Position numbers and translations under genes: made by a program. Positions 25,889 to 35,080 of a DNA stretch of 64,000 bases are shown one piece after another. The notes under the pieces were generated by a model. It had not been told where the DNA came from and made no database searches. It saw only the letters and a program-made list of their open reading frames with translations. The stretch is from an uncultured Burkholderiales bacterium (lineage in GTDB: Bacteria > Pseudomonadota > Gammaproteobacteria > Burkholderiales > Casimicrobiaceae). The DNA lies in the NCBI GenBank assembly GCA_937944385.1, contig CALDYQ010000009.1, positions 33,777 through 97,776 of the forward strand, given 5' to 3'. Position 1 is the stretch's first letter. The number at the start of each line of letters is the position of its first letter.

Positions 25889-25894
25889 GGCATC

Positions 25895-25900
25895 GATAAT
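25895..25900 (+). promoter_or_regulatory. Putative -10 element of pyrD (leaderless geometry)
   Basis: GATAAT ends 6 nt before the pyrD ATG in an 18 bp divergent gap. There is no Shine-Dalgarno sequence. Confidence 0.4.
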
Positions 25901-25906
25901 ACCCGG

Positions 25907-26932
25907 ATGCCGTATGCGCTTTTTCGTCCCCTCCTTTTCGCGCTCGATGCCGAGCAGGCGCACCACGCCGCGTTCGCCGCGCTCGATGCGCAGGCGGCCT
26001 TCGGCCTTGCGCGTCTTTGGGCGGGTCATCTGCCGGAGAAACCTGTCGAGCTTCTCGGCCTTCGCTTCCCCAACCCGATCGGACTGGCTGCGGGCCTCGA
26101 CAAGAACGCCTGCCATCTGCGCGGGCTCGCCCAACTGGGCTTCGGCTTCATCGAGGTGGGCACACTCACGCCGCGCCCGCAGCCGGGCAATCCCAAGCCG
26201 CGCATGTTCCGCCTGATCGAGCATGAAGCGCTCATCAACCGCCTAGGATTCAACAACGACGGCGTCGAAGCTGCCCTGCCCCGGCTCGCCGCGCGGTCGG
26301 TTTCGGTACCCGTCGGCGTGAACATCGGCAAGAACGCCACGACCCCGAACGATCGTGCCCATGACGACTACCTTGCCTGCCTGAGGGCGGTCTATCTCCA
26401 GGCCGACTATGTCACGGTCAATGTGTCCTCGCCCAACACGAAGAACCTGCGCGACCTGCAGGCCCCGAAGGCGATACGCGCCCTCGTCCGTTCGATCGTG
26501 GACGAACGCGACCATCTGCAGCGCCTGCATGCACGCGGCTGCCCGATTGCCGTGAAGATCGCGCCGGACATTACGCCCGAAGATCTGCCAGATGTCGTGG
26601 AAGCGATCCTCGATGGCGGCGCGGATGCGCTGATCTCTTCGAACACGACGCTCTCGCGTGAAGGGGTCGAAGCCCATCCGCTCGCGCACGAAACCGGGGG
26701 ACTCTCGGGGGCTCCTCTCACTGCACGCGCGGACCGGGTGCTCAAGCAGGTGGTTGCCGCCGTCCGTGGACGAGTGCCGATCATCGGCGTCGGCGGCATC
26801 ATGAGCGTGGCCGATGCTCAGCGCAAACTCGACCTGGGCGCGGATCTCGTGCAGGTCTACACCGGGCTCATTTACCGGGGCCCGGGGTTCGTGGGTGAAC
26901 TCGTGCGCGGGATCCAGCCAAGGCGCGCCTGA
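25907..26932 (+). CDS. pyrD: Dihydroorotate dehydrogenase (quinone), class 2
   Basis: A 341 aa membrane-associated flavoenzyme of pyrimidine synthesis that passes electrons to quinone. An N-terminal helical membrane-contact region (residues 1-40) precedes the barrel, with NPIGLAAGLDKN, NRLGFNNDG, the active-site serine region VNVSSPNTKNLR, VKIAPD and the FMN-binding IIGVGGI near the end. Its last 65 bp overlap the converging unknown gene. Confidence 0.96.
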   Translation: MPYALFRPLLFALDAEQAHHAAFAALDAQAAFGLARLWAGHLPEKPVELLGLRFPNPIGLAAGLDKNACHLRGLAQLGFGFIEVGTLTPRPQPGNPKPRMFRLIEHEALINRLGFNNDGVEAALPRLAARSVSVPVGVNIGKNATTPNDRAHDDYLACLRAVYLQADYVTVNVSSPNTKNLRDLQAPKAIRALVRSIVDERDHLQRLHARGCPIAVKIAPDITPEDLPDVVEAILDGGADALISSNTTLSREGVEAHPLAHETGGLSGAPLTARADRVLKQVVAAVRGRVPIIGVGGIMSVADAQRKLDLGADLVQVYTGLIYRGPGFVGELVRGIQPRRA

Positions 26933-27587
26933 GCAGACGCTCGGCTGCCGCCAGGCGTGTGCGCGACGGCGCCGACAGTTCGAGCTCGAGCGGTGCACCG
27001 GTTCCGGCGGGGCCCCGTACCAGCCGCTGAAGCACCTGCGGAAAGGCCTCTTCAACCTGCAAACGCGCGGCGCTCGCCCGGGTCGCCTCGGGCCAGGTCC
27101 AAGGGATGCGAACCATGGCCGGCAGTGTCTCCGTTTGCGCGCTGGCGGCTGCCGCGACGATCTCAGGCAGCGCGCTCGCCCACTGGCGCGCCAACGAATC
27201 GAGGTCACCGCGCAACCAGAACAGATGACCCACGCGACGGCCGAAGGGGCGCTCATCCGAGAGAAGGGGCGGCAACCCTACGGCCGCACGGCCGCGCTCG
27301 CGCGCGGCAAGGCAGACCTCGACTGACCACTCCGCTGCCGCCTCGCCCGCGGCCCAGACGACGACAGGCACCTCCCGACGACCCGCGCGTTCCAGCGCAT
27401 CGGCCACATCGACCGGATCGCTCCCCACCATCTCGATGAAAGCGAGTCGCGCGCCGGGTCCGAGGCTGGAAAGAAGCACGCCAGCCGTCGCATCCTCGCC
27501 CAGGGCGAGCGGCGCATCGCCGACACGAACGAGCCCGACCGGCACCGGGGCAAGACCGATCGCCCCCTCGCGCTCGCTTGCGATCAA
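26868..27587 (-). CDS. Unknown protein coupled to DUF1631
   Basis: I do not recognise this 239 aa protein. It is predicted soluble, rich in Ala, Arg, Leu and Glu, with alternating hydrophobic strands in the first half (VVVWAAGEAAAEW) and an arginine-rich C-terminus. GC at third codon positions is as high as in neighbouring genes, supporting real coding. The frame begins at TTG, overlapping the DUF1631 stop (TTGA), which indicates coupled translation and perhaps a joint function. Its 3' end runs 65 bp into pyrD on the other strand. Confidence 0.62.
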   Translation of the reverse strand: MIASEREGAIGLAPVPVGLVRVGDAPLALGEDATAGVLLSSLGPGARLAFIEMVGSDPVDVADALERAGRREVPVVVWAAGEAAAEWSVEVCLAARERGRAAVGLPPLLSDERPFGRRVGHLFWLRGDLDSLARQWASALPEIVAAAASAQTETLPAMVRIPWTWPEATRASAARLQVEEAFPQVLQRLVRGPAGTGAPLELELSAPSRTRLAAAERLLRRALAGSRARVHPRTPGPGK

Positions 27588-29854
27588 GCGGCCTTGGCCT
27601 CGTTGGCGAACATGCGCGCGAGCGCCCGATCCACGAGGGGCTCGGACTCGATGATGCGCGCGCGGTCCGTACGGAACCACTCGGCCAGCTCCTCGGGCGA
27701 GAGCGATGCGGCCTTCCGCCCGTGGCGGGTGACGAACAGATAGGTCGTGCCCTGCGGGCTGATCCAGGCCAGCTTGGCGAAGGTGAGCGCGCCATTCTCG
27801 TCGCTCATCTCGATCCACTGGTTGCGCTCCATCTGCGCAACGATCTGCGTGAACACGTCCTCGGTCGCGGCCGCCGGTGGCGCGGCTGGCGGCGGTGGCG
27901 TGTACGCCGGGGTCGAGCCCCGCAGCAGGCCGGAATGGATCTCGAACAGCTTGTCCATGAACGGAGACACCGCATCGTCCGACACGCGGCGCAGCCCGTC
28001 CTTGAGCCGCTTGACGAGCCGCGGCAGGCGGCTGCCGAGTTCGGCCCGCTCGAGCGGCTGGTCCTTCGGCGTCACGCTCCAGATCAGTTCGTCGAGCGTC
28101 TGGACGGCCTCGTTGAACTTCGGGCTTTCGGTACCCTCCTCGAGCAGCGCATCCTGAAGGTGCGGCTGCCAGGCGACTTCGATGAACTCCCGGACCGGCT
28201 CGGGCAGTGGCGCCTGCTGGAGCCGCACTTCCACGGCCTCACGTGCCGTCTTGAGCGCGACGATCTGGCGGTCTGCTTCCTGGGCCTCGGCGAGTTCCGC
28301 CTCGACCGCGGGACGCACGTCCTGTTCATGCTCGGCGATGAACTGCTCGAGTTCGACGATGGCAGCGGTGAAGACGCCCAGATCGTCGACGAAATCGCGG
28401 TTGATCTGGTCGACGAGCGCGGTGATCTTGCGAAACAGCGGATCGTCCGGTCCATCCTCGGGCGACCAGCCGATGCCCGCATCCGCGAGTTTGTTGAGGA
28501 GTTGCCGCGCCGGGTGGTTCTTGCGCGAGAAGAACCCGCGGTCGATCATCGCGGCCTTGAGCGTGGGAATCTGCAGTCGCGCAATGACGACTTTCACCTC
28601 GTCGCGCAGTTCTTGGCGCGCAAAGGCGAAATCGAACAGCATTGCGACCAGTTCGGTGGTCGTGGCATCCAACACCGAGATGTCGCCGGTGCCATAGCCG
28701 GGAACCACGGAGCGCAGGATGCTGCGGCCGGGAGCACCCCCTTGGCCTGCGCCAGCCCCCCCACCCGCGTCACCCCCTGCGGCGCCGTCGCTCAGGACCA
28801 GTTGATCTGGCGCCACACGGGCAAACGACGTCTGCAGGGCCGACAGCGACGCCATGAGTTGAGGGTCCACCGCGGCGGGCAACGCTCCGCGCGTCGCACC
28901 GGTCGGACTGAAGCCGAGCGCAGCACCGATCTGCATGGCTTCGCGCGCACGAACGACCTGGGCGAGACTCGGATCGACCGAGGCCGGACCGCCCGCGATA
29001 CCCGGCACCACATGCTGGAGTCGCTCGATCACCCCCATCAGGTTGCTCACGAGCGACTGCATGGACGCCATGGCGATCTCATTCGCGCTGCGAGGATCAA
29101 CGCCGGCGTCGGCTTCCCCGCCGGCGCCTGGATCGCCACCGCCCGCCCCCCGTACCGGAGCCGTCGCGTGCGCGGCTGCGCCTGCTGCCACGCCCCCGCC
29201 CGCCGGACGAACGGCCGACGCCGCCGGAATGGGTACGGGCACGCCGGAGTCGGTCAGGAATCGGTTGAGGTCCCGATAGACGTCGGTGAACCCCATCCCG
29301 CCGAGATTGCCGAGATTGCGCAACCATGCGATCCGGATGGCAGGCGAGGGGCAGACGGCCTGCATCGCATCATGAAGCGCCTGGACCAGCGCATTCGGCG
29401 AAAACGGGTCTTCGCCCAGCGTGAGGGTGGGCTTGTCGAGCAGCAGGGCCATACGCTGGTGCAGCGTCGGCAGATCCCCGAGCGCCGCGCTTTCGATGTT
29501 GCGCGCAAGCGTGCGCGCTGCTACCTGCTCATCGAGCAACTCGACCGACTGCAGCTCGAGCGCGCCGCCGACGAACCCCGCCGCGGCCGGCTCGACCGCG
29601 GCACCGCGATCGATCCGCTCGCCTAGGCGCCGCACGAAGCCGTCGCTCAGATTGGCTCGCTCTTGCAGCAGCAGCGAACGCGCATCCAGCAGATTGGCCA
29701 CCTGCCGCTGATCGAACGTATGCGAGGCGAGATCGAGCAGCATCTCGGCCAGGCGATCGAGCGCCGCTGCGAGCTGCAGCGTGGCCCGATGCAGCATCAG
29801 GTCGCGCGTCGACTCGATGATCTTGTTGGGGTCGGCGGGTTTGTTCACGGACAT
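27584..29854 (-). CDS. DUF1631 family protein
   Basis: A 756 aa cytoplasmic protein of the DUF1631 family, found mainly in beta- and gammaproteobacteria. The N-terminus (IIESTRDLMLHRATLQ) and the central SLLLQERANLSDGFVRRLGERI are typical. Residues 225-260 form an Ala/Gly-rich low-complexity linker. The C-terminal 120 residues (WIEMSDENGALTFAKLAWISP, LFVTRHGRKAASLS) resemble a PilZ-like fold. Members are sometimes wrongly labelled thymidine phosphorylase; no catalytic motif supports that. A cyclic-di-GMP link is possible but inferred. Confidence 0.82.
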   Translation of the reverse strand: MSVNKPADPNKIIESTRDLMLHRATLQLAAALDRLAEMLLDLASHTFDQRQVANLLDARSLLLQERANLSDGFVRRLGERIDRGAAVEPAAAGFVGGALELQSVELLDEQVAARTLARNIESAALGDLPTLHQRMALLLDKPTLTLGEDPFSPNALVQALHDAMQAVCPSPAIRIAWLRNLGNLGGMGFTDVYRDLNRFLTDSGVPVPIPAASAVRPAGGGVAAGAAAHATAPVRGAGGGDPGAGGEADAGVDPRSANEIAMASMQSLVSNLMGVIERLQHVVPGIAGGPASVDPSLAQVVRAREAMQIGAALGFSPTGATRGALPAAVDPQLMASLSALQTSFARVAPDQLVLSDGAAGGDAGGGAGAGQGGAPGRSILRSVVPGYGTGDISVLDATTTELVAMLFDFAFARQELRDEVKVVIARLQIPTLKAAMIDRGFFSRKNHPARQLLNKLADAGIGWSPEDGPDDPLFRKITALVDQINRDFVDDLGVFTAAIVELEQFIAEHEQDVRPAVEAELAEAQEADRQIVALKTAREAVEVRLQQAPLPEPVREFIEVAWQPHLQDALLEEGTESPKFNEAVQTLDELIWSVTPKDQPLERAELGSRLPRLVKRLKDGLRRVSDDAVSPFMDKLFEIHSGLLRGSTPAYTPPPPAAPPAAATEDVFTQIVAQMERNQWIEMSDENGALTFAKLAWISPQGTTYLFVTRHGRKAASLSPEELAEWFRTDRARIIESEPLVDRALARMFANEAKAA

Positions 29855-29985
29855 CAGCGGACGACGACAGCGGGCGAGCGTCGGACGTCACACGCGTATC
29901 GAGAGTATCCCAAGCACGAGCCGCATGCCACAAGCATACCGCGACCCGATTTGGAGTCTGATGCCGGCACGAGGGAAGTCGCACC

Positions 29986-32900
29986 TCATTTCACACACTC
30001 CGTCCATGCCTTGTCGAGCCGCTTTGCAGAAACCGGAAACGGCGTTTTCAACTCCTGCGCGAAAAGCGACACGTTCAACTCCTCGATCATCCAGCGAAAC
30101 GCGCGCAGACCCTCCGGCGCGGTCTCGCCGCGATCATCGCAGGCACGCTGCCATTTCTCCCACCACGCGTCGAGCATCGGTCCATGACGCGCCTCGCGCT
30201 CGGGCATGTCGGCAAACTTGCCGAGCCGCCGCTCGAGGGCCTGCAGGTAGCGTGGCAGGTGCGGTAACTGTCCCCACGGCGTTCCCGAGAGAAAACCCGG
30301 GTAGACGAGGCGCGCCCGCCAGGCTGTAAGCCTCGGCACGAGCGCACGCCCCCGTGCGCCGGCAGCGTTCAAGGCGGCCGTCAGGCGGGCGTTCGCTTCT
30401 GCGACGGCCACGAGGTGCCGCCCGAGCTGCTCGGCCACGAGGCCGATGCGCTGCTTGGCGCGACCGATTTGATCACGCAAGCCGCGCTCATCACGCGGCG
30501 GCGGATCTTCTCCGAGCAGGGCTCGGGCAGCGAGCGCCTGCTGGAAGTCGGCGAGCAGCCGATCGGTCGGAATCAGCGTCTTCAGGAGCAAGGCCGCTTG
30601 CGTGAATCCCGTCGGCCCCTTCTCGAACGCGCGCAACTGCGTTCGCAACTCGAGCGCAAGCAGCCGAATCACCCCCTCGCGGTGCGCGCGCGCCGCCTGC
30701 TCGGGGTTCTCGAACAGGCGCACGGCCACGCTCGCGCCCTCGTCCACGAGCGCGGGCCAGGCCGTGAGTTCGCGCCCGGCGCGCCGGATCGACAGCCGTT
30801 CCGGAAGGCTCCCGATGCTCCATGTGGTCAGTCCGCTCTGCTCGATGGGAGCCGCGTTCTCGTCCGCTGCCTGCCCTTGGAAGGCGAGCCGCGCCGCCTC
30901 GCCCAACTGGGCGCGCAGTGCCCCGAGATCACGTCCCATGGCGAGCTCGTCCCCGTCCGCGCCCATGATCCGGTAATTGAGCGACAGATGCGGCGGAATC
31001 TCGGCCCGCGCCCACACGTTCGAGGGCAGAGCCAGGCCGGCAAACTCGCGCAAGAATTCGAGAAGCGCCGTCTCGAGCGGCGCTTCGCGCGGTGTGACCA
31101 GTTCGAGAAACGCCGTGATCGTCTCGGCATGCGGTTGCAAGCGCGCGCGTTCCGCCTTGGGCAGGGCCTTCAGATAGGCGCCGATCCGCTCCCGCAAGAG
31201 CCCCGGAATGAACCAGCTCGCGTAGCGTTCCTCGATGGCGTTGAGCAGAGCGAGCGGCACCCGCGCGGTCACGCCATCCATCGGATGCCCCGGCTCGAAG
31301 CGATAACTCACGGGCACCTCGAAGTCGCCCAGTCGAAGAGTCTTCGGGAAGAGCGCCTCGGTCACGCCTTCCGCCCCATGCCGCATGACATCCTCTCGCC
31401 GGAAGCGCAGCCGCGTGTCGTTGCCGGGCTCGGCACACCAGGCCTCGAGTGCCGCACGGCTCGAGATCTCGGCCGGTAGGCGGCTTCGATAGAACGCAGC
31501 AAGCGTGTCCTCGGATACGAGCACGTCGCTCCGCCGGGCGCGGTCTTCGAGCGCTTCGATTTCCTTCACGAGCCGCAGATTGGCAGCGTAGAACGGCGCC
31601 TTGGTCGTTACCTCGCGCATCGCCAAGGCCGCGCAAAGGATTTCATGCGCCTCTCGTGGGGCGATGCGGCCATAGGCCACCCGACGGCGCGGCACGATCG
31701 TGAGTCCGTAGAGGCTCACCCGCTCCTGGGCCACGACCTGCCCGCTCGCATCATCCCAGCGCGGCTCGAAGTAGTTGCGTGTGAGCACGCCACCTGCTGC
31801 GGCCTCAATCCACTCTGGATCGATCCGAGCGATGGTTCGGGCATAGAGCCGTGTTGTTTCGGCGAGCTCCGCCGCCATGACCCACTTGAGGCCCTTGCGC
31901 TCCACCCCAGAGGCCGGATGGAGCCAGAACTTGAGCCCCCGCGCACCGAGGTAGTGGTCGCCGTCGTCGGCCTTTACGCCCACCTGGCCTAGCAGAGCTG
32001 GCAAGAGCGCCCGGTGGATTGCCTCGTACGGAGGCTCCCGAGACAGCTCGGCTGGGACCGCCCAGCCGAGCTCCTCGAGCGTACTCCGAAGCTGCGCATG
32101 CAGATCGCGCCACTCGCGGAGACGCAGCCAGGAGAGGAACCTCTCGCGGCAGGCAGCGACCTGCCTGCGGTGGCCACCGCCCTCGGACACCTCGGAAAAA
32201 AACTTCCAGATGTTGAGAAGCGAGAAAAAGTCGCTCTTCGCATCGGCAAACCACTGGTGAGCGCGGTCGGCCGCCTCGCGCGCCTCAAACGGCCGTTCGC
32301 GCGGGTCCGGCACCGAGAGCGCCGACGCGATCACGAGCACTTCGGTCAGCACGCCGAGCTTCTTCGCCTCGATCAGCATGCGGCCGATCCGCGGATCGAC
32401 CGGAATCTTGGCCATCTCCCGCCCGACGGCGGTGAGTTCGCCACTGCGCTCACTGCTCGCGTCGAGCGCTCCGAGTTCCGTGAGCTGCGCAATGCCATCG
32501 CCGATCGCCCGCGACGACGGCGGCTCGATGAACGGGAAGGACTCGACCCGACCGAGACCGAGCGCCGCGAGGCGCAGGATGACCCCGGCGAGCGACGAGC
32601 GCAGAATCTCGGGCGGCGTGAACTCGGGCCGCGCTGCGAAGTCCTCCTCGCTGTAGAGGCGGATCGCGATGCCCGGCCCGACCCGCCCGCAGCGACCCGA
32701 CCGCTGGTTGGCGCTCGCCTGCGAAATCTTCTCGATCGCGAGCAACTGCACCTTGTTGCGCACGCTGTAGCGGTTGAGCCGGGCGAGCCCCGTATCCACC
32801 ACGTAGCGGATGCCGGGCACCGTGAGCGAGGTCTCGGCCACGTTCGTCGCAAGCACCACGCGCCGGCCGCTCGAGGGCTGGAAGACCCGCTGCTGGTCCG

Positions 32901-33918
32901 CGATCGAGAGCCGCGAGTAGAGCGGCAAGATTTCGGTACCCGGCTTGAGCCGGCGGCGCAGGATGTCCTGGGTCTCCCGAATCTCACGCTCCCCGGGCAG
33001 GAAGATCAACACGTCTCCCGGGCCAGAAAGCCAGAGCTCGTCGATTGCATCGGCGATCGCCTCCTCGATCGGCTCTTCGTCGTCCTCGGCCTCCTGAGCG
33101 GGCGGGCGGTAGCGGATCTCGACCGGGTAGGTACGCCCCGAGACCGCGATGAGCGGCGCGGGTGTGCCGTCCGGCTGGGCAAAGTGGGCCGCGAAACGCT
33201 CGGCATCGATCGTGGCCGAGGTGATGATCACCCGCAGATCTGGCCGTTTCGGCAGGAGCTGCTTGAGGTAGCCAAGCAGAAAATCGATGTTGAGCGAGCG
33301 CTCATGCGCCTCGTCGATGATGATCGTGTCGTAGGCGTTCAGGAAGCGATCGGTCTGCGTCTCGGCAAGCAGGATGCCGTCGGTCATGAGCTTCACAAAA
33401 CCATCCTGCCCCCCACGCTCGGTGAAGCGCACCTTGTAGCCGACCGACCGGCCAACCTCCTCGCCCAACTCGGCCGCGATGCGCTCGGCCACGCTTCGCG
33501 CGGCGATGCGCCGGGGCTGGGTGTGACCGATCAGCCCATGCCGGCCCCGGCCGGCGGCGAGCGCAATCTTGGGAAGCTGCGTCGTCTTGCCAGAGCCGGT
33601 CTCACCGGTGACCACGACGACCGGATGGCGACGGATGAGCGTGGCGATCTCATCGGCGCGTTCGGAGACGGGAAGGCCCGGGGCGTAGGTGATCGCGGGA
33701 GAACGCTCGAGCCGGGCGGTAAAGCGAGCGTAGGCACGCTCGACCTCGGCTCCGAGCGCCGATTCCGCGGATCGGACTCGTTCACCGCCCGGCGGACGGC
33801 TCGACCGACCCTCGAGGCGCCGTCGTAGACGCCAGAAATCGGTGAGCAGCAGCCTCGAGCGGTCGAGCCGATGCGCGCCGGCCGACCCCGGTGTCGGCGG
33901 CGTTTCGACGCCGCTCAT
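29986..33918 (-). CDS. hrpA: ATP-dependent RNA helicase HrpA
   Basis: A 1310 aa DEAH-box helicase of HrpA length, which rescues stalled ribosomes by pulling on mRNA. Motif I GETGSGKTTQ, motif Ia TQPRRIAARSVAER, motif II DEAH in IIDEAHERS and motif III SATID are near the N-terminus; QRSGRCGRVGPG (motif VI) follows, and the long C-terminal HA2/OB and HrpA-specific domains complete it. The ATG at 33918 is preferred; a TTG five codons upstream is open. It is divergent from the sigma factor operon. Confidence 0.96.
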   Translation of the reverse strand: MSGVETPPTPGSAGAHRLDRSRLLLTDFWRLRRRLEGRSSRPPGGERVRSAESALGAEVERAYARFTARLERSPAITYAPGLPVSERADEIATLIRRHPVVVVTGETGSGKTTQLPKIALAAGRGRHGLIGHTQPRRIAARSVAERIAAELGEEVGRSVGYKVRFTERGGQDGFVKLMTDGILLAETQTDRFLNAYDTIIIDEAHERSLNIDFLLGYLKQLLPKRPDLRVIITSATIDAERFAAHFAQPDGTPAPLIAVSGRTYPVEIRYRPPAQEAEDDEEPIEEAIADAIDELWLSGPGDVLIFLPGEREIRETQDILRRRLKPGTEILPLYSRLSIADQQRVFQPSSGRRVVLATNVAETSLTVPGIRYVVDTGLARLNRYSVRNKVQLLAIEKISQASANQRSGRCGRVGPGIAIRLYSEEDFAARPEFTPPEILRSSLAGVILRLAALGLGRVESFPFIEPPSSRAIGDGIAQLTELGALDASSERSGELTAVGREMAKIPVDPRIGRMLIEAKKLGVLTEVLVIASALSVPDPRERPFEAREAADRAHQWFADAKSDFFSLLNIWKFFSEVSEGGGHRRQVAACRERFLSWLRLREWRDLHAQLRSTLEELGWAVPAELSREPPYEAIHRALLPALLGQVGVKADDGDHYLGARGLKFWLHPASGVERKGLKWVMAAELAETTRLYARTIARIDPEWIEAAAGGVLTRNYFEPRWDDASGQVVAQERVSLYGLTIVPRRRVAYGRIAPREAHEILCAALAMREVTTKAPFYAANLRLVKEIEALEDRARRSDVLVSEDTLAAFYRSRLPAEISSRAALEAWCAEPGNDTRLRFRREDVMRHGAEGVTEALFPKTLRLGDFEVPVSYRFEPGHPMDGVTARVPLALLNAIEERYASWFIPGLLRERIGAYLKALPKAERARLQPHAETITAFLELVTPREAPLETALLEFLREFAGLALPSNVWARAEIPPHLSLNYRIMGADGDELAMGRDLGALRAQLGEAARLAFQGQAADENAAPIEQSGLTTWSIGSLPERLSIRRAGRELTAWPALVDEGASVAVRLFENPEQAARAHREGVIRLLALELRTQLRAFEKGPTGFTQAALLLKTLIPTDRLLADFQQALAARALLGEDPPPRDERGLRDQIGRAKQRIGLVAEQLGRHLVAVAEANARLTAALNAAGARGRALVPRLTAWRARLVYPGFLSGTPWGQLPHLPRYLQALERRLGKFADMPEREARHGPMLDAWWEKWQRACDDRGETAPEGLRAFRWMIEELNVSLFAQELKTPFPVSAKRLDKAWTECVK

Positions 33919-33987
33919 GCAGTTGCGAGGCAAGACACGATCTAGAGGGCTCCAATGGAGGAGGCGGAATTCTAGGCGGCGCCCTGG

Positions 33988-34016
33988 CTGACCGGTTTCT
34001 GCTCCACCCGTACAAT
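33988..34016 (+). promoter_or_regulatory. Sigma-70-type promoter of the sigma factor/DUF3619/DUF3106 operon
   Basis: A -35 CTGACC (33988-33993) and a -10 TACAAT (34011-34016) are separated by exactly 17 bp. Transcription would begin near 34023, leaving a leader of about 60 nt before the CTG start at 34083. Confidence 0.6.
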
Positions 34017-34082
34017 CCTGATCAAAATCAACGGTCTGCGGCGGTTTTTTTCTGCCGAAGCGCCCAAAAAAGAGAGGTCCGG

Positions 34083-34646
34083 CTGGCTACTGCGAAGGAA
34101 CTCGACGCTTTTCTTGCATCCGTCGAACGGCGTGCGTTCAAGCATGCGGTCTATGCGGTACGCGACGAAGAAGCAGCGCTCGACATTGCCCAGGATGCGA
34201 TGTTCAAGCTCGTCGAGAGCTATGGCGACAAGCCGGCGGACGAACTTCCGCCGCTGTTTACGCGCATCCTGCAGAACGCGATCCTCGACTGGTTCCGGCG
34301 CCAGAAGACCCGGAACCAACATCTGAGCAACTTCTCCGACCTTGCCGAGGCCGGGGATGAAGACTTCGACCCGCTGGATGTGCTCGAAGCCGAAGACAGC
34401 GCGATCGGCCGCGACCAGCCGCTCGCGGCGCTCGAGCAGACCGAGGCGATGACCGCGATCGAAGACGCGCTCGAGAAACTGCCTTTCCGTCAACGTCAGG
34501 CATTCCTCTTGCGTTACTGGGAAGACCTCGACACTGCCGAGACGGCCGCCGTCATGGGCTGCTCGGAGGGAAGCGTGAAAACTCACTGCTCCCGTGCGGT
34601 TCAGGCCCTACAGGGTCTGCTCCGCCAGAAGGGAATCTCGCTATGA
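34083..34646 (+). CDS. RNA polymerase sigma factor (ECF-like), apparent CTG start
   Basis: A 187 aa sigma-70 family factor with region 2 (residues 10-90, FKHAVYAVRDEEAALDIAQDAMFKLVE) and region 4 (residues 120-185, LEKLPFRQRQAFLLRYWEDL, then AAVMGCSEGSVKTHCSRAV). No ATG, GTG or TTG occurs in frame before region 2. The codon fitting the conserved N-terminus (xATAKELDAFLASVERRAFK) is CTG at 34083, preceded by AGAGAGG at 5 nt spacing. The stop overlaps DUF3619 (ATGA). This sigma/DUF3619/DUF3106 trio recurs in betaproteobacteria; DUF3619 may act as a membrane anti-sigma factor, which is inference. Confidence 0.86.
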   Translation: MATAKELDAFLASVERRAFKHAVYAVRDEEAALDIAQDAMFKLVESYGDKPADELPPLFTRILQNAILDWFRRQKTRNQHLSNFSDLAEAGDEDFDPLDVLEAEDSAIGRDQPLAALEQTEAMTAIEDALEKLPFRQRQAFLLRYWEDLDTAETAAVMGCSEGSVKTHCSRAVQALQGLLRQKGISL

Positions 34647-35080
34647 AAAATAACCCCACTCCCCTCGCTGATCACGAGATCGACCGGGTCGGTGCGAGCA
34701 TTCGTGCCTGCCTGAACGCAGCTGAAAACCGACTGGGTGACGTGGTCGCCGCGCGGCTCGCCGCAGCGCGGCACCGCGCCGTCGCAGCCCGGCAAACCGC
34801 CGCAGCCATCGCCCCGGCAACCGTCGCCACCGGCGGCAATACCGCCGCCCTTGCGGGCGGGTGGGGCGCCGACCTGCGCCGCCGCCTGACCGACTGGCGA
34901 TTCTGGGCCGTCGGCTTGGTCGTGTCTGCCCTCATGGCCACCTATGGCACTCGCCTCTGGAGCGAGTATGCTGCCGCCAGCGAGGCGCTCGACGTCGACA
35001 TGATGATCCTGGGCGACGATGTGCCGGTCGACGCCCTCCTCGACCGCGGATTCGGCCAGTTCGTCCAGGAAGGCGAATGA
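34643..35080 (+). CDS. DUF3619 protein, possible membrane anti-sigma factor
   Basis: A 145 aa protein with a charged N-terminal helical region (DHEIDRVGASIRACLNAAENRL), an Ala-rich linker, one membrane helix near residues 92-112 (WAVGLVVSALMATYG) and a short acidic C-terminal part containing DVPVDALLDRGFGQFVQEGE. Overlaps at both ends with the sigma factor and DUF3106 genes imply tight coupling. The size and single membrane span fit an anti-sigma factor; there is no zinc-binding HxxxCxxC motif, so a ZAS-type mechanism is unlikely. Confidence 0.82.
   Translation: MKNNPTPLADHEIDRVGASIRACLNAAENRLGDVVAARLAAARHRAVAARQTAAAIAPATVATGGNTAALAGGWGADLRRRLTDWRFWAVGLVVSALMATYGTRLWSEYAAASEALDVDMMILGDDVPVDALLDRGFGQFVQEGE

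Noticed and set aside
27584..29854. Thymidine phosphorylase label sometimes given to DUF1631 proteins
   Set aside because: No phosphorylase motifs are visible, and the layout fits DUF1631 only.
32014..33828. Long open frame (604 aa) opposite hrpA, and similar ones opposite smc (21297-22910), pyrG (39535-41139) and hrpA (30415-31479)
   Set aside because: These are mirror frames caused by high GC and codon bias. Their products are His/Arg/Asp-rich and match no family, while the other strand carries clear genes.
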